Shown here one piece after another: positions 26,763 through 34,930 of a stretch of DNA of 64,000 bases (positions are counted from its first letter, which is position 1; each line of letters opens with the position of its first letter). Made by a program: the position numbers and the translations under genes. The notes under the pieces are model-generated. The model ran no database searches, had not been told where the DNA came from, and saw only the letters and a list, made by a program, of their open reading frames with translations. The DNA is from Hymenobacter psoromatis (lineage in GTDB: Bacteria; Bacteroidota; Bacteroidia; Cytophagales; Hymenobacteraceae): assembly GCF_020012125.1 (NCBI RefSeq), contig NZ_JAIFAG010000003.1, positions 1 through 64,000 on the forward strand, written 5' to 3'.

Positions 26763-27530
26763 TGTCTCGTCCTGAAAATAAGTTGACAGTTTTAAGATAG
26801 TCTAAAATTTGGTTGTCCGTTTTGGCGACAGGCCTAAATCTACTTCATCTTGGGGCTGCTGTCACGAGCGGTTTGTATTAGTTTTTCCAGCGTCGCTCCA
26901 GTGGTTTCCAATTACTACGTGTTTCGTTAGGGCTCTGCATATTAAACTCAGTTGCGGCCGTTTGTAGTTGTAGATAAACACCGTCCCTTCAGGTGCTGTT
27001 AGGCTTCATATAGAGAGCACACCTGCTGTTGGCTCAGGTGCTGCTGTTTCCTGATGCCGCTGATGTATTCAGCCAACGAGTTTTCCATTAGGTCGGAGTT
27101 TTTCGTCAAGCTCACCTGCGCTTGCCACGCTGTCAATACAATCAGGTATTCCTTGCTACAATACTGGATACCTGGGTCGCTGTCGTGAATTAACTGCCGA
27201 CCAGCTCGCTTGGTCATCTGGCGCAAAGTCATCTCCAGCACCCGGCGACAACGAAGGGTGGCCAGCGTCTCGGCCACGGCAAAGCCCCTGATGCGGTGCG
27301 AGTATACATCAGTGAGTAGCGAAACGTACAGGCAGCCAGCTTCGGTGGATTAGTACGTGATGACGGCAACCCATACTTGATTGGGTCGTAACGGGTCAAC
27401 TCCTTAATCAGGTTAGGATACTTGCGAAACTGGTGCCTGGAAAACACGGTAACTCACGCTTCATGTATTCATGCTCGTGCTCACGCATTAGTGCCCCACG
27501 CCGTAGTCGCCCGAATAGGTAGCTAGTCAA
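26763..27530 (-). pseudogene. Decayed IS3-family element (orfB fragments)
   Basis: The end TGTCTCGTCCTGAAAATAAG at 26763 looks like an IS3 terminus. On the minus strand, orfB pieces are readable: HQFRKYPNLIKELTRYDPNQ, then VWVAVITY, a TAG, EAGCLYVSLLTDVYSHRIRG, and LIHDSDPGIQYCSKEYL with the second catalytic Asp. At least one stop and a frameshift break the gene, and orfA is not recognisable. It closes the right side of the AT-rich peptide locus. Confidence 0.7.
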
Positions 27531-27560
27531 ATTTAACTTTCCTTCCGTTCTTTATGCTTG

Positions 27561-27597
27561 CAAAAAAGCCTTGCCTCGCCCGGCAATGTTTTTTTGT
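27561..27597. terminator. Bidirectional terminator-like hairpin
   Basis: An A-run (27562-27567), a TTGCC/GGCAA stem (27571-27586) and a T-run (27589-27595) form a typical intrinsic terminator that could act on either strand. Confidence 0.5.
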
Positions 27598-27660
27598 GAG
27601 TGGAAGGGATTAGGAACCATAAGGTTTACTTCTGATACCTTTCTGATGATTGGCCTCACA

Positions 27661-27692
27661 CCGCATAGGGCCTGATAACAGGCCCTATGCGG
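27661..27692. repeat. Perfect 14-bp hairpin with 4-nt loop
   Basis: CCGCATAGGGCCTG at 27661-27674 and its exact reverse complement at 27679-27692 surround ATAA. There is no T-run. It could be a protein-binding site or a mobile-element end. Confidence 0.6.
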
Positions 27693-27938
27693 ACGCTATC
27701 CAGAAGACGGGCGCACTTGAACCGCTGGTTGAATAAACCTGCTTTACCTTTCGAACCATTACGCCTTTGTTAAAGGATGGCAGTACCTTCCCCCTTTCCG
27801 GCTGGCAAACGTGCCCCTAGGCAAGCCTTGCCGATGCGCCCATTTCATTCGCAGCGCTGGTTATCCTTCTCGGCCATTGCCTGGGTTGGCGTGGCCGATT
27901 TGCCCGGTACAGTCAACTACTAAAACGAAAACAAGCCG

Positions 27939-28946
27939 ATGAAAACGCCTTATTTTCTGGCAGCAATGCTCTTAACAGCAGCCGTATCCTACGCCCAAAC
28001 TACCTCAAGCTACCATATTAGTGCGGCCTTCGCTATTAAAGGTGGGGGAGGCTACGATTACATGACGGTCGACCCCGCTTCTGAAAAATTATATGTTACC
28101 TATGGGTCGCAAGTAAACATTTTAAACAAAACTACCGGCGACTCCCTGGGGGTTATTCACGTCGAAAAGGATGCGCACGGCATTGCCCTCGTGCCTTCTT
28201 TGGGCAAAGGCTATATCAGCAACGGCACTCTGAATCAAGTGCTCGTATTTGACCTGGCGACCAATAAACTACTGGCCCACGTGCCCACCGGGCAATTCAC
28301 GGATGCCATTTTCTACGATGACTTTTCTAAAAAAGTGATTACGTGCAACGGCCGCAGTAAAAACATGACGGTGATCGACCCCACGGCTGATGCGGTGGTC
28401 GCCACCGTCCAACTGAGTGGCTGGCCCGAAACCGCGGTAAGCGACGGCAAGGGCCACCTCTACGTGAACAATGCCGAGAAAGCGGAGATAGACGTAATCG
28501 ATGCCACGACCTTTAAAGTCACCCATCACTGGCCCAATAAGCCCGGCACGGGGGCCTCAGGTCTGAGCATGGACCGGCAAGCCATGCGCTTATTTGCCAC
28601 GTGTGGCAACAAACGCCTGATCGTGATGGATGCAACGAACGGTAAGGTCGTGGCCAGTTTCCCGACCGGGGACGGGGCCGACGGCGCGGGGTTTGATAAC
28701 GGCTTAAAAACGGCTTATTCCGCCAATGGCGAGGGCACGTTGACCGTTATTCAGGAGCTGTCGGCCAATAAATTCCGGTTAGTCGGCAACGTCATCACGA
28801 AACCGGGCACCCGAACGATTGCGGTGGACCAAAAAACGCACAAGGTTTATCTGCCCTCCGCTTCCTTTAAACCAGCGACCAAAGATACCTTTCGTCCAGA
28901 AATGGTACCGGGAACATTTGAAATACTGACTGTTGAAAGGAAGTAG
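27939..28946 (+). CDS. YncE-like secreted beta-propeller protein
   Basis: A signal peptide (residues 1-19, AAVSYAQ) precedes repeated blades of the YVTN/YncE type: GGYDYMTVDPASEKLYVTYG, VVATVQLSGWPETAVSDGKG, GKVVASFPTGDGADG and GTRTIAVDQKTHKVYLPSAS. It is a seven-bladed propeller of unknown ligand, probably periplasmic. At 335 aa the length is typical and the frame is intact. It stands alone, bounded by hairpins on both sides, and has the GC content of the backbone. Confidence 0.85.
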   Translation: MKTPYFLAAMLLTAAVSYAQTTSSYHISAAFAIKGGGGYDYMTVDPASEKLYVTYGSQVNILNKTTGDSLGVIHVEKDAHGIALVPSLGKGYISNGTLNQVLVFDLATNKLLAHVPTGQFTDAIFYDDFSKKVITCNGRSKNMTVIDPTADAVVATVQLSGWPETAVSDGKGHLYVNNAEKAEIDVIDATTFKVTHHWPNKPGTGASGLSMDRQAMRLFATCGNKRLIVMDATNGKVVASFPTGDGADGAGFDNGLKTAYSANGEGTLTVIQELSANKFRLVGNVITKPGTRTIAVDQKTHKVYLPSASFKPATKDTFRPEMVPGTFEILTVERK

Positions 28947-28967
28947 TCCTTAACTGAGGACTACTTC
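28940..28967 (+). terminator. Hairpin overlapping the stop of the YncE-like gene
   Basis: GAAGTAGTCCT (28940-28950) pairs exactly with AGGACTACTTC (28957-28967) around a 6-nt loop and includes the TAG stop. There is no clear T-run. Confidence 0.5.
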
Positions 28968-29162
28968 AGGGACGTTTAACGAATCAACAGGGGCATCTGC
29001 CCCATAAAATGGGCCAAACTAAACCAGCGCAAGTCGGATAATTACAAGGAAAGCGTGCAGGACCTGCCCGCCCCCTCTTCACGCCCTGCCTATTTGCGCT
29101 CGCCCGCCGCTGTAAAACAGTCAGCGAGCTACTCCTAGTATATAGCTCCCATTTCTTGGGCA

Positions 29163-30140
29163 TTATAAGCCCAGTTTTTGGGCCGCATTATGCTGCCGGA
29201 TATTATCGAGGCGGGTGTAACGGCGAATCATGCTCGTCGTCTTGTGCTTGGTCTGGTTCATGACCTCGGCATCGTCCGCCCCGTTGAGCTTGGCAATGGT
29301 GACAAACGAGGCGCGCAGCGAGTGGGCCGTGTAGGGCATCCCCAGGCGCAGTTGCACAATCTCGTTCAGACTAAACGTGCTCAGCCGGCGGCGGCTCAGG
29401 CGCTGCCCCTTGTGAAACGAGCGAAACAGGGCCCCGCTCGTCTGCCCCTGCTGGTGCAGCAGTTCCAGCCAGTCCTTGACCGCCCGCACCGGGCAGCTGC
29501 GCCGGTCGGGGGCAAAGAAGATGGCTTTCTCCTCGGCCTCGCCCTTCTGGTTGGTTTTGCTCTTGGGCAGCTCGACCACGAGGCCGTCGTCATCAAAGCG
29601 CAGGTGTTCGATGTCGAGGCTGGCCAGTTCGTCGCGCCGGAACGCGCCGGCCAGCCCCAGCAGTAAAAGCGCCCGGTCCCGGATCCCGTCCGGCCGGTCT
29701 AGGTCGATGCCCTGCACCACACGCTTGAAGTAGGCCAGCGTAAAAGCGGGCGCTTGTTTTTGGCGCACGCCTTTCTCGCGGCTGATGCCTTCGAGCAATA
29801 CTCTGAACTGACGGTCGTCGGTGGGCGTGGGCAGCCCGGCCAGTTGGTGGGCCTTGCTCAGGGAGGCGCAGTGACGCTGGATGGTGGCCACCTTTTTGCC
29901 GGCTTCGGCTAGCGACGTGACAAAGGCCGCGGCGGTCGGCACATCGGCGGGTAAGGATGGGCGGCCGTGCTCGTGGCACCACGCAGTGAAGCGCTTCCAA
30001 TCGCCAGCATAAGCGCGCTGGGTATTGGCGGCGCCTTGCTGCCCGGTCTGTACATAACGCGCGGCCGACTCAGCGTAGTCGTCAATGTGTCGGGCGGTGC
30101 CGACAGCACGAGGTTCGGTCGGAAGCGGGAGTTTTTCCAT
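29163..30140 (-). CDS. Tyrosine recombinase / integrase 1
   Basis: The 325-aa enzyme has an N-terminal SAM-like core-binding domain (residues about 15-110, NTQRAYAGDWKRFTAWC) and a C-terminal catalytic domain with GAFRRDEL (first Arg), HSLRASF (HxxR), TKHKT and the nucleophile Tyr308 in IRRYTRLDN. It is about 50 percent identical by eye to integrase 2 (51341-52303), including the identical C-terminus QHNAAQKLGL. The ATG at 30140 is preferred; an in-frame start at 30161 adds MCSARPA. An inverted-repeat site lies 74 bp upstream, in the same place as before integrase 2. Confidence 0.93.
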   Translation of the reverse strand: MEKLPLPTEPRAVGTARHIDDYAESAARYVQTGQQGAANTQRAYAGDWKRFTAWCHEHGRPSLPADVPTAAAFVTSLAEAGKKVATIQRHCASLSKAHQLAGLPTPTDDRQFRVLLEGISREKGVRQKQAPAFTLAYFKRVVQGIDLDRPDGIRDRALLLLGLAGAFRRDELASLDIEHLRFDDDGLVVELPKSKTNQKGEAEEKAIFFAPDRRSCPVRAVKDWLELLHQQGQTSGALFRSFHKGQRLSRRRLSTFSLNEIVQLRLGMPYTAHSLRASFVTIAKLNGADDAEVMNQTKHKTTSMIRRYTRLDNIRQHNAAQKLGL

Positions 30141-30213
30141 GGCAGGTCGGGCACTACACAACGCTCCCCTGAATTAGAGGCCATCAAAAAAGAGGACGCA
30201 AAAGTAGGCATAA

Positions 30214-30248
30214 ATTACCCTCGATAAGTAAATGTTATCGGGGGTAAT
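30214..30248. promoter_or_regulatory. Recombinase-type inverted-repeat site S1
   Basis: Two 14-bp arms (ATTACCCTCGATAA and TTATCGGGGGTAAT, 13 of 14 matching) flank a 7-bp spacer. The inner CGATAA/TTATCG is shared with sites S2, S3 and, on one side, S4. It lies just upstream of integrase 1, so it may be its core site, or an operator in its promoter. Confidence 0.55.
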
Positions 30249-30439
30249 CAGCAGAAAAGGCAAATTATACTTAATTAGTACAGTTTACTTGACAAAGTGC
30301 TATTTTTACTGAAAAAGTGCTATTTACCTAGCGTAGAGCCCAGTCATTCCCCATGCCTCACCCAGGCGTCTATATAATATAGAGTAGCAGCCAGCTCCGG
30401 CGGTCATTATCCTCCGGGGTTGCGCGACCTCCCCTGAAA

Positions 30440-30479
30440 CTTAGTATCGATAAGAAAGAGCTTAATTATCGGTACTAAG
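30440..30479. promoter_or_regulatory. Recombinase-type inverted-repeat site S2 (candidate attL)
   Basis: Arms CTTAGTATCGATAA and TTATCGGTACTAAG (13 of 14 matching) flank a 12-bp spacer. The right arm with the preceding A, ATTATCGGTACTAAG, is repeated in the same orientation at S4 (57642-57656). Confidence 0.5.
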
Positions 30480-30529
30480 GTGAAAAAGCGGATTTCAGCC
30501 GCACTCCCCCCCAAAAACTGGGCAACTCC

Positions 30530-30640
30530 TTAGTGTAGCAGGTACGCCCCACCCGCCAACGCCACGCCGAGCAATACCGCTAGCACAACACGCCGCCGGC
30601 GCCGACGCTGCTGAGAACGCCGTGAGCGAGGCTGAAGCAT
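30530..30640 (-). CDS. Very small Arg-rich membrane protein (36 aa)
   Basis: The ATG at 30640 opens MLQPRSRRSQQRRRRRRV and then VLAVLLGVALAGGAYLLH before TAA. A basic N-terminus and a single membrane helix is a plausible small-membrane-protein layout. A longer frame (30495-30695) on the same strand in another phase looks like a shadow. No function can be assigned. Confidence 0.35.
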   Translation of the reverse strand: MLQPRSRRSQQRRRRRRVVLAVLLGVALAGGAYLLH

Positions 30641-30862
30641 CAGGTGGGGCAGCGTGGAAATACCGAAAGCTAGGCAGTAAACGGCTCACCGGCAAGCCGG
30701 CCCCCTCAACAACTAGTAGGAAGTGTAAGGAGCAAATATCCCAGCCTCAAACACTTAGGAGATGGAGCTAACTACTTTTTCTACGCCATGGTGCGCAGGT
30801 AGTGCTAATAGCGCTAAAACCACTTTAGAAAGTAAGTTATATAATATTGACAAACAGTTACT

Positions 30863-30896
30863 TAACATATGTTAAACGTCCGTTTAGAAAATGTTA
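30863..30896. promoter_or_regulatory. Palindromic operator-like site 3
   Basis: Arms TAACATATGTTAAACG and CGTTTAGAAAATGTTA, separated by TC, match at 13 of 16 positions. It shares the AAACG-N2-CGTTT core with the sites at 8458 and 11801 and lies 43 bp before the ATG at 30940. Confidence 0.45.
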
Positions 30897-30939
30897 TGGA
30901 GTATAATTGCAACCTCACGCCTGCTTTACGCCTGCTATT

Positions 30940-31212
30940 ATGAGCTACCCCTGGTCTAATGAAGAGTGGCTACTAGCCTTTCAGAAAATACAGCCGACTC
31001 CTGAAGCGGGCCGGCTGGCTTTCGAGGTGGCTAGGGTTGCTGCTGAAGGGAGCCCCTGGCAGAACTCCGTAGTCAAGACGGACTACTACAACTATTTGCT
31101 AGAGGGGCGCCCGTTGCTGACGGAGCAGCAACTTTTGAACTGCGTCAACCAAGCACTTGCCCGGCACTTGCCCTTTTCTTTCATTTTGGCGCATGCCCCA
31201 AGTTTTATCTGA
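30940..31212 (+). CDS. Hypothetical protein (90 aa)
   Basis: A small soluble protein starting MSYPWSNEEWLLAFQ, largely helical, with a Tyr-rich middle (KTDYYNYLLEG) and a hydrophobic C-terminus (HLPFSFILAHAPSFI). No family is recognised. The ATG at 30940 follows operator-like site 3; the frame could extend to 30907. It lies between integrase 1 and a broken serine recombinase. Confidence 0.5.
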   Translation: MSYPWSNEEWLLAFQKIQPTPEAGRLAFEVARVAAEGSPWQNSVVKTDYYNYLLEGRPLLTEQQLLNCVNQALARHLPFSFILAHAPSFI

Positions 31213-31366
31213 TGATGGTCGGCCCAAATCTGGGCCGACTTCCTTTTGTCGAAAATCTGTCACAAAAACTCAGTTTATTCTTGGCGTTAGTGGCACGCTG
31301 CTGCCTTTCTTTTTATCGGAAATAGGCCGCAAAATCCAGTTTATTCCCTGTTGTTTCCCTGTTACT

Positions 31367-32036
31367 GTGTCACTCACCCGCTACGTTCCTTACTACCGCG
31401 TCCCTACTCAAAAGCAAGGCGCCTCCGGTCTTGGCCTAAAAGCCCAGCGGGCAGCGGTGCTGGCCTTCGCTGGCAAGCCAGGTCAACTACTGGCTGAGTT
31501 CGTGGAGGTCGAGAGTGGCAAAAAAAAACCATCGGCCGCAGTTGGTCGCTGCCATCGGCGCCGCCCGGGACGCCAGCGCCGTGCTGCTCATAGCCAAGCT
31601 CGACCGCCTGAGCCGCAACGCGGGCTTCATCTTCGCTCTGCGTGACTCGGGGGTGCAGTTCGTCTGCTGCGACATGCCCGATGCCAATACCTTAACGGTG
31701 GGGTTGTTTGCGGTTATCGCCCAGCATGAGCGCGAAACCATCTCGAAGCGCACCAAAGAGGCACTGGCCGCGAAGAAGGCGAGGGGCACGCAACTGGGCA
31801 CACCTGCTAACCTGGATGCGGCCGCCACCGCAAAGGGCTTGGAGGTGCGCAAAGCCAACGCCCGTGACAACCAGCAGAACCGCCAAGCCTCAAAGCTGGG
31901 CCAGCTGCTCCACGCGCAGGGACATACGCTACAGGAAATAGCCCAACAGTTAAATGATGGCGGCTACCGCACTCGTCGCGGCAAGGCCTTCTTTGCTATG
32001 GGTGTTCAGCGACTCTTGGCCAAGTCTGCCATCTAG
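31367..32036 (+). pseudogene. Broken serine recombinase (frameshift in a 9-A run, nucleophile Ser replaced)
   Basis: The N-terminal part from a GTG at 31367 reads YYRVPTQKQGASGLGLKAQR, where the family has YxRVSTxxQ: the nucleophile Ser is Pro. The frame then shifts at an A9 run (31520-31528), and the rest continues as AKLDRLSRNAGFIF, MPDANTLTVGLFAVIAQHER and a C-terminal helix-turn-helix (HAQGHTLQEIAQQLNDGGY). With both defects the enzyme is almost certainly inactive. The 31515-32036 frame alone would lack the active site. Confidence 0.8.
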
Positions 32037-32221
32037 CAGCAGGGCTAGGGCGGCTGGTAGCAGGCCAGTGAGCTGGGCCAACTCCACCATGTTTGGTAGG
32101 CGTGCGGGGCCGGGCGTATTGGTGTTAAGATGCTTGAAAAATAAGCTGCTAGATGAAAGAGAAGTATAAACAAAAGGGCATGGGAGTGTTGCTCGCCAGT
32201 TGCTGGGGCATTGGCGTCGGG

Positions 32222-32241
32222 CGGCGTATGCGCCGGTTTTT
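32222..32241 (+). terminator. Terminator-like hairpin
   Basis: CGGCG/CGCCG stem with a TATG loop (32222-32235) followed by a five-T run. It separates the recombinase pseudogene from the convergent gene at 32254. Confidence 0.5.
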
Positions 32242-32253
32242 ATCTTAGAAGGG

Positions 32254-32583
32254 CTAGGCTTCGATGAAGAGCAGCGGGCCTACTAGGGGCTCGTCCTCGT
32301 CGGGCTCCATACCGGTTAGGCGAGCGAAGTCGGCCGTAGCGCTTGGCGTGGGCGCGAAACCGTATTCGGCCGCGTTTTCGGGAACTATGATAAGGTAGGC
32401 CGGGCCACTAGCGAGCGTCTCGCCGGGGATGGACGTTCCTAGCAGCTCAGCCAGGACTGCGTCGGCGGGCGACACACCCAGCGCCAGGTGCTGGCCGGGA
32501 GTCTGGTGCGGGGAAAGCGCTGCTAGTTCGGTGGCCGTAAGGGGCCGCGGGGCGGTGCTGGGCAGGTGCAGGGTAGCGTACAT
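32254..32583 (-). CDS. Hypothetical acidic protein (109 aa)
   Basis: The protein starts MYATLHLPSTAPRPLTATEL and ends EPDEDEPLVGPLLFIEA; it is rich in Pro, Ala and acidic residues with a central hydrophobic stretch (GPAYLIIVPENA). There is no recognised domain. A likely partner gene lies 19 bp upstream on the same strand. Confidence 0.5.
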   Translation of the reverse strand: MYATLHLPSTAPRPLTATELAALSPHQTPGQHLALGVSPADAVLAELLGTSIPGETLASGPAYLIIVPENAAEYGFAPTPSATADFARLTGMEPDEDEPLVGPLLFIEA

Positions 32584-32602
32584 GGAACGGAATAAAACGA
32601 GG

Positions 32603-32800
32603 TTAAAGGTCGGTTAGGGACGCGGCTGGCGCGGGCTGGGCCAGCAGGCGGGTGTTGTAAAAGCGAACGTTGATCAGCAGTAGCAGGCGGACCTCTTTGA
32701 GGCGGCGCACCTTTTGAGCCGTGAACAAGGGCTCGAATTGCGCCTGGCTGCCTGGGCAAACTTGCAGGCGGCAGGCGGCGTCGGGGCTGGGGCCGGCCAC
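32603..32800 (-). CDS. Hypothetical small protein (65 aa)
   Basis: The frame from 32800 has a protein-like basic helical C-terminal half (FTAQKVRRLKEVRLLLLINV). Overlapping frames (32523-32804 and 32674-32904) cover the same DNA, and the N-terminus of this one is not convincing, so the true start may be elsewhere or the gene may be frameshifted with the MANVSLYRATHLVVINN segment upstream. It would be co-transcribed with the 32254 gene. Confidence 0.35.
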   Translation of the reverse strand: MAGPSPDAACRLQVCPGSQAQFEPLFTAQKVRRLKEVRLLLLINVRFYNTRLLAQPAPAASLTDL

Positions 32801-33019
32801 CCATTCATAGCTATAGCGGCTTCGTGAACCGTGTACCTGTTTTTTGTAGTTAAATTATTTATTACCACCAGGTGAGTCGCTCTATAAAGAGATACGTTAG
32901 CCACAAAACCGCTATAAACTGAAAGCGCTCGTCCCTACTGCTCAGCCACGCGGCCAGCGGAGCCGCCAAGTTACGCGGGCCCTTGGGCGCGGTTGAATGG
33001 TAGGGGGCGCGGACTTCCA

Positions 33020-33277
33020 TTACTGAAACAGGGACTGAAGCGTGGCGACGGGCCGCAACTCGGCGGGCACCTTAAACTCGGGTAAGCCCGCCTCTACCAA
33101 ATCGATTAACCAGGGCAAGTCGATTTTGCGGCTTTGGCGCACGGCCGTGAGCTGCGCCGACGAGGCCTCGTGGCCACTACGCACGAGCCTGTCAATAGCC
33201 GTGGTGGCGAGGTCCTCGCACACCAGCGCCATTAGCTGGAAGTACTTCTGTTTTTCAGTAGTCAGCGGAAGGTGCAT
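33020..33277 (-). CDS. Hypothetical helical protein (85 aa)
   Basis: A soluble, helix-rich protein (MHLPLTTEKQKYFQLMALVC...) without recognised motifs. It is transcribed divergently from the HTH/coiled-coil regulator at 33436, and the 43-bp palindrome between them could control both. This layout fits a regulator and its small target, but no family supports it. Confidence 0.5.
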   Translation of the reverse strand: MHLPLTTEKQKYFQLMALVCEDLATTAIDRLVRSGHEASSAQLTAVRQSRKIDLPWLIDLVEAGLPEFKVPAELRPVATLQSLFQ

Positions 33278-33353
33278 GGCGTGTTTGACACGATTCCCAT
33301 CATCCGTGCTTTATTGCATGGGCGTTGTCACGACATGACAAACATACAAACAT

Positions 33354-33396
33354 TTTGAGTGCATGTATCTCATATTATGAGATACATGCACTCAAA
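33354..33396. promoter_or_regulatory. 43-bp perfect palindrome between divergent genes
   Basis: Two exact 21-bp arms, beginning TTTGAGTGCATG, meet around a single T at 33375. It sits 40 bp before the regulator gene at 33436 and 77 bp from the divergent gene at 33277. No T-run follows, so an operator or recombination site is more likely than a terminator. Confidence 0.65.
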
Positions 33397-33435
33397 TAGT
33401 CTACAAATAGTAGATAATCAGCGCCATGGTTTTAC

Positions 33436-33906
33436 ATGCCTAAGCAGAAAGATGAAAGGGTCCGCGGCCCCAAGACTGAACTTGACGAGAAATTTCTGTC
33501 TGTAGCTAGGCAGGTCATGAAGGCTAATGGAATAACCTCAGATAGAGCAATTAGCCTTGCTCTCGGCAGGAAGGCTGATTTTATCAATCGAGTGAGCCAC
33601 GGTGCTCAGTCGGCTACACCCGAGGCTTGGGATACATTGTTAAATAACTATCCAGAGGCCCGCAACATCACGAACACCAATGTCATGTTCAAAGGTGGTG
33701 GCCAAGCCATCGGCAACGTGGAAGGCGACGCTAACTACACTATCGGCGATTGCGAAAAGGAGCGCGACACCTATAAGAACGAGGTAGAGCAGCTACGGCT
33801 TCAGCTCGCTGCCAAGGATGACCTACTGGCGGCCAAGGATACGATTATTGCCTCAAAGGAAGAAACTATTAACCTGCTGCGCGCCAGCTATAACCGACCT
33901 AATTAA
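33436..33906 (+). CDS. HTH and coiled-coil regulator-like protein (156 aa)
   Basis: Residues about 15-70 resemble an XRE-type helix-turn-helix without a strong match (VMKANGITSDRAISLALGRK, FINRVSHGAQSATPEAW). A Gly/Asn-rich linker (GGGQAIGNVEGDANYTIGD) leads to a C-terminal coiled coil with repeated AAKDDLLAAKDTIIASKEE and the ending LLRASYNRPN. It probably binds DNA as an oligomer and may read the adjacent 43-bp palindrome. It heads the defence module (6 bp before the next gene). A truncated paralogue with the same ending lies at 54124-54216. Confidence 0.7.
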   Translation: MPKQKDERVRGPKTELDEKFLSVARQVMKANGITSDRAISLALGRKADFINRVSHGAQSATPEAWDTLLNNYPEARNITNTNVMFKGGGQAIGNVEGDANYTIGDCEKERDTYKNEVEQLRLQLAAKDDLLAAKDTIIASKEETINLLRASYNRPN

Positions 33907-33911
33907 GTACT

Positions 33912-34148
33912 ATGAAAGGCTTCGTTGAAATACCTACCCAACCTGTGGGTGGCACTCCTACAAGTGGATTCTCCTCTACGCTCGTTGCTATAGATGCCAT
34001 TGCGACGGTCTCAGCACACGGGCCAGATACCTCACGCATTGTTTTAAAGACAATCGGACTTTATCCTACTGGCATCATGAATGATACACTTATAGTAGGC
34101 ATGACTTATCGCTTCTTAAAGGAGGAGTTGGAGAAGGCAATCGGCTAG
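33912..34148 (+). CDS. Hypothetical protein (78 aa) in the defence module
   Basis: A small beta-rich protein: FVEIPTQPVGG, TLVAIDAIATV, TSRIVLKTIGLYPTGI, DTLIVGMTYRFLKEELEKAIG. The pattern suggests a small barrel with a C-terminal helix, possibly a regulatory or nucleic-acid-associated protein. No family is recognised. It starts 6 bp after the regulator and is surely co-transcribed. Confidence 0.55.
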   Translation: MKGFVEIPTQPVGGTPTSGFSSTLVAIDAIATVSAHGPDTSRIVLKTIGLYPTGIMNDTLIVGMTYRFLKEELEKAIG

Positions 34149-34201
34149 CTCTCAACAATCCATATACGCCACCTATAATCCGCCTAATCAGCTCATTCAC
34201 A

Positions 34202-34930
34202 ATGGAACTCAAATCAACAGAAGCCCTAAGGGTCTTCCGGGAGAAGGGGGTTGAATGGCTGCGCCACGCAAATACCGTCCGGACCGTGTGCACCTTTTTT
34301 AGGAGTGGACGCCTGTTGGCACGCGGCGTCATTCACGAGGCAGGACTAGACCAAACAGCTCAGCAATCCGATAGAAAAGACCGTGCCCTGGGTGTATGGT
34401 ACGATTTGTTTTTTGATGCGTCGGATATGCACGAACTACTCAACCAGCGCAACATTTACGGCCCTGTGCTACTCGAATTTGATTTGTCCTTATTAGAGCA
34501 GGACTGGTTACCATTCGTTTGGGTAACCAAAACCAATCCCATCCACTGGGATGTAGACACCCCATCAAACGAGCGCTGGTTTACATCCATTGAGGAACTA
34601 GAAGCAGGTTACGACCCACGGGACCCAGGACATCACATCGTGCTGCGTAATGTGGCGGGCACCGTTCGTCTGAAGCCTTATCTACGCACAATAATCGTCG
34701 ATTATACTCAGCGCTTCCCTTATGGAAGCGCGCAAACTAACTATTCTAAAATGGCCGTAGCGTCATTTCTGGCTGCTGCAAAGGAAGGAAAGGTTGGCGC
34801 GTCTAGCATAAAGCTAAAATATCGCGACCACTCGGCAACTGCGTGTCAATGCACCGCACAGTATCAGAGCCCGAATATGAGATTAGCTGTGGTGAGAGAG
34901 TTTTTTGTCGATGAGAATTCGCCCATTTAA
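34202..34930 (+). CDS. Hypothetical protein, possibly ADP-ribosyltransferase-like (242 aa)
   Basis: The N-terminal half has the order of elements seen in DarT-like ADP-ribosyltransferases: an early strand with His (EWLRHANTVRTVCTFFRSG), a short turn with RLLARG, then GVWYDLFFDASDMHE and a VLLEFDLSLL strand. This resemblance is weak and visual only. The C-terminal half (KPYLRTIIVDYTQRFPYG) is unassigned. It overlaps the convergent vsr gene by 4 bp at the stop codons and belongs to the defence module; a toxin or effector role is possible. Confidence 0.55.
   Translation: MELKSTEALRVFREKGVEWLRHANTVRTVCTFFRSGRLLARGVIHEAGLDQTAQQSDRKDRALGVWYDLFFDASDMHELLNQRNIYGPVLLEFDLSLLEQDWLPFVWVTKTNPIHWDVDTPSNERWFTSIEELEAGYDPRDPGHHIVLRNVAGTVRLKPYLRTIIVDYTQRFPYGSAQTNYSKMAVASFLAAAKEGKVGASSIKLKYRDHSATACQCTAQYQSPNMRLAVVREFFVDENSPI

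Noticed and set aside
32523..32904. Overlapping minus-strand frames 32523-32804 and 32674-32904
   Set aside because: Composition is shadow-like; the frame at 32603-32800 has the most protein-like segment, and even that is uncertain.
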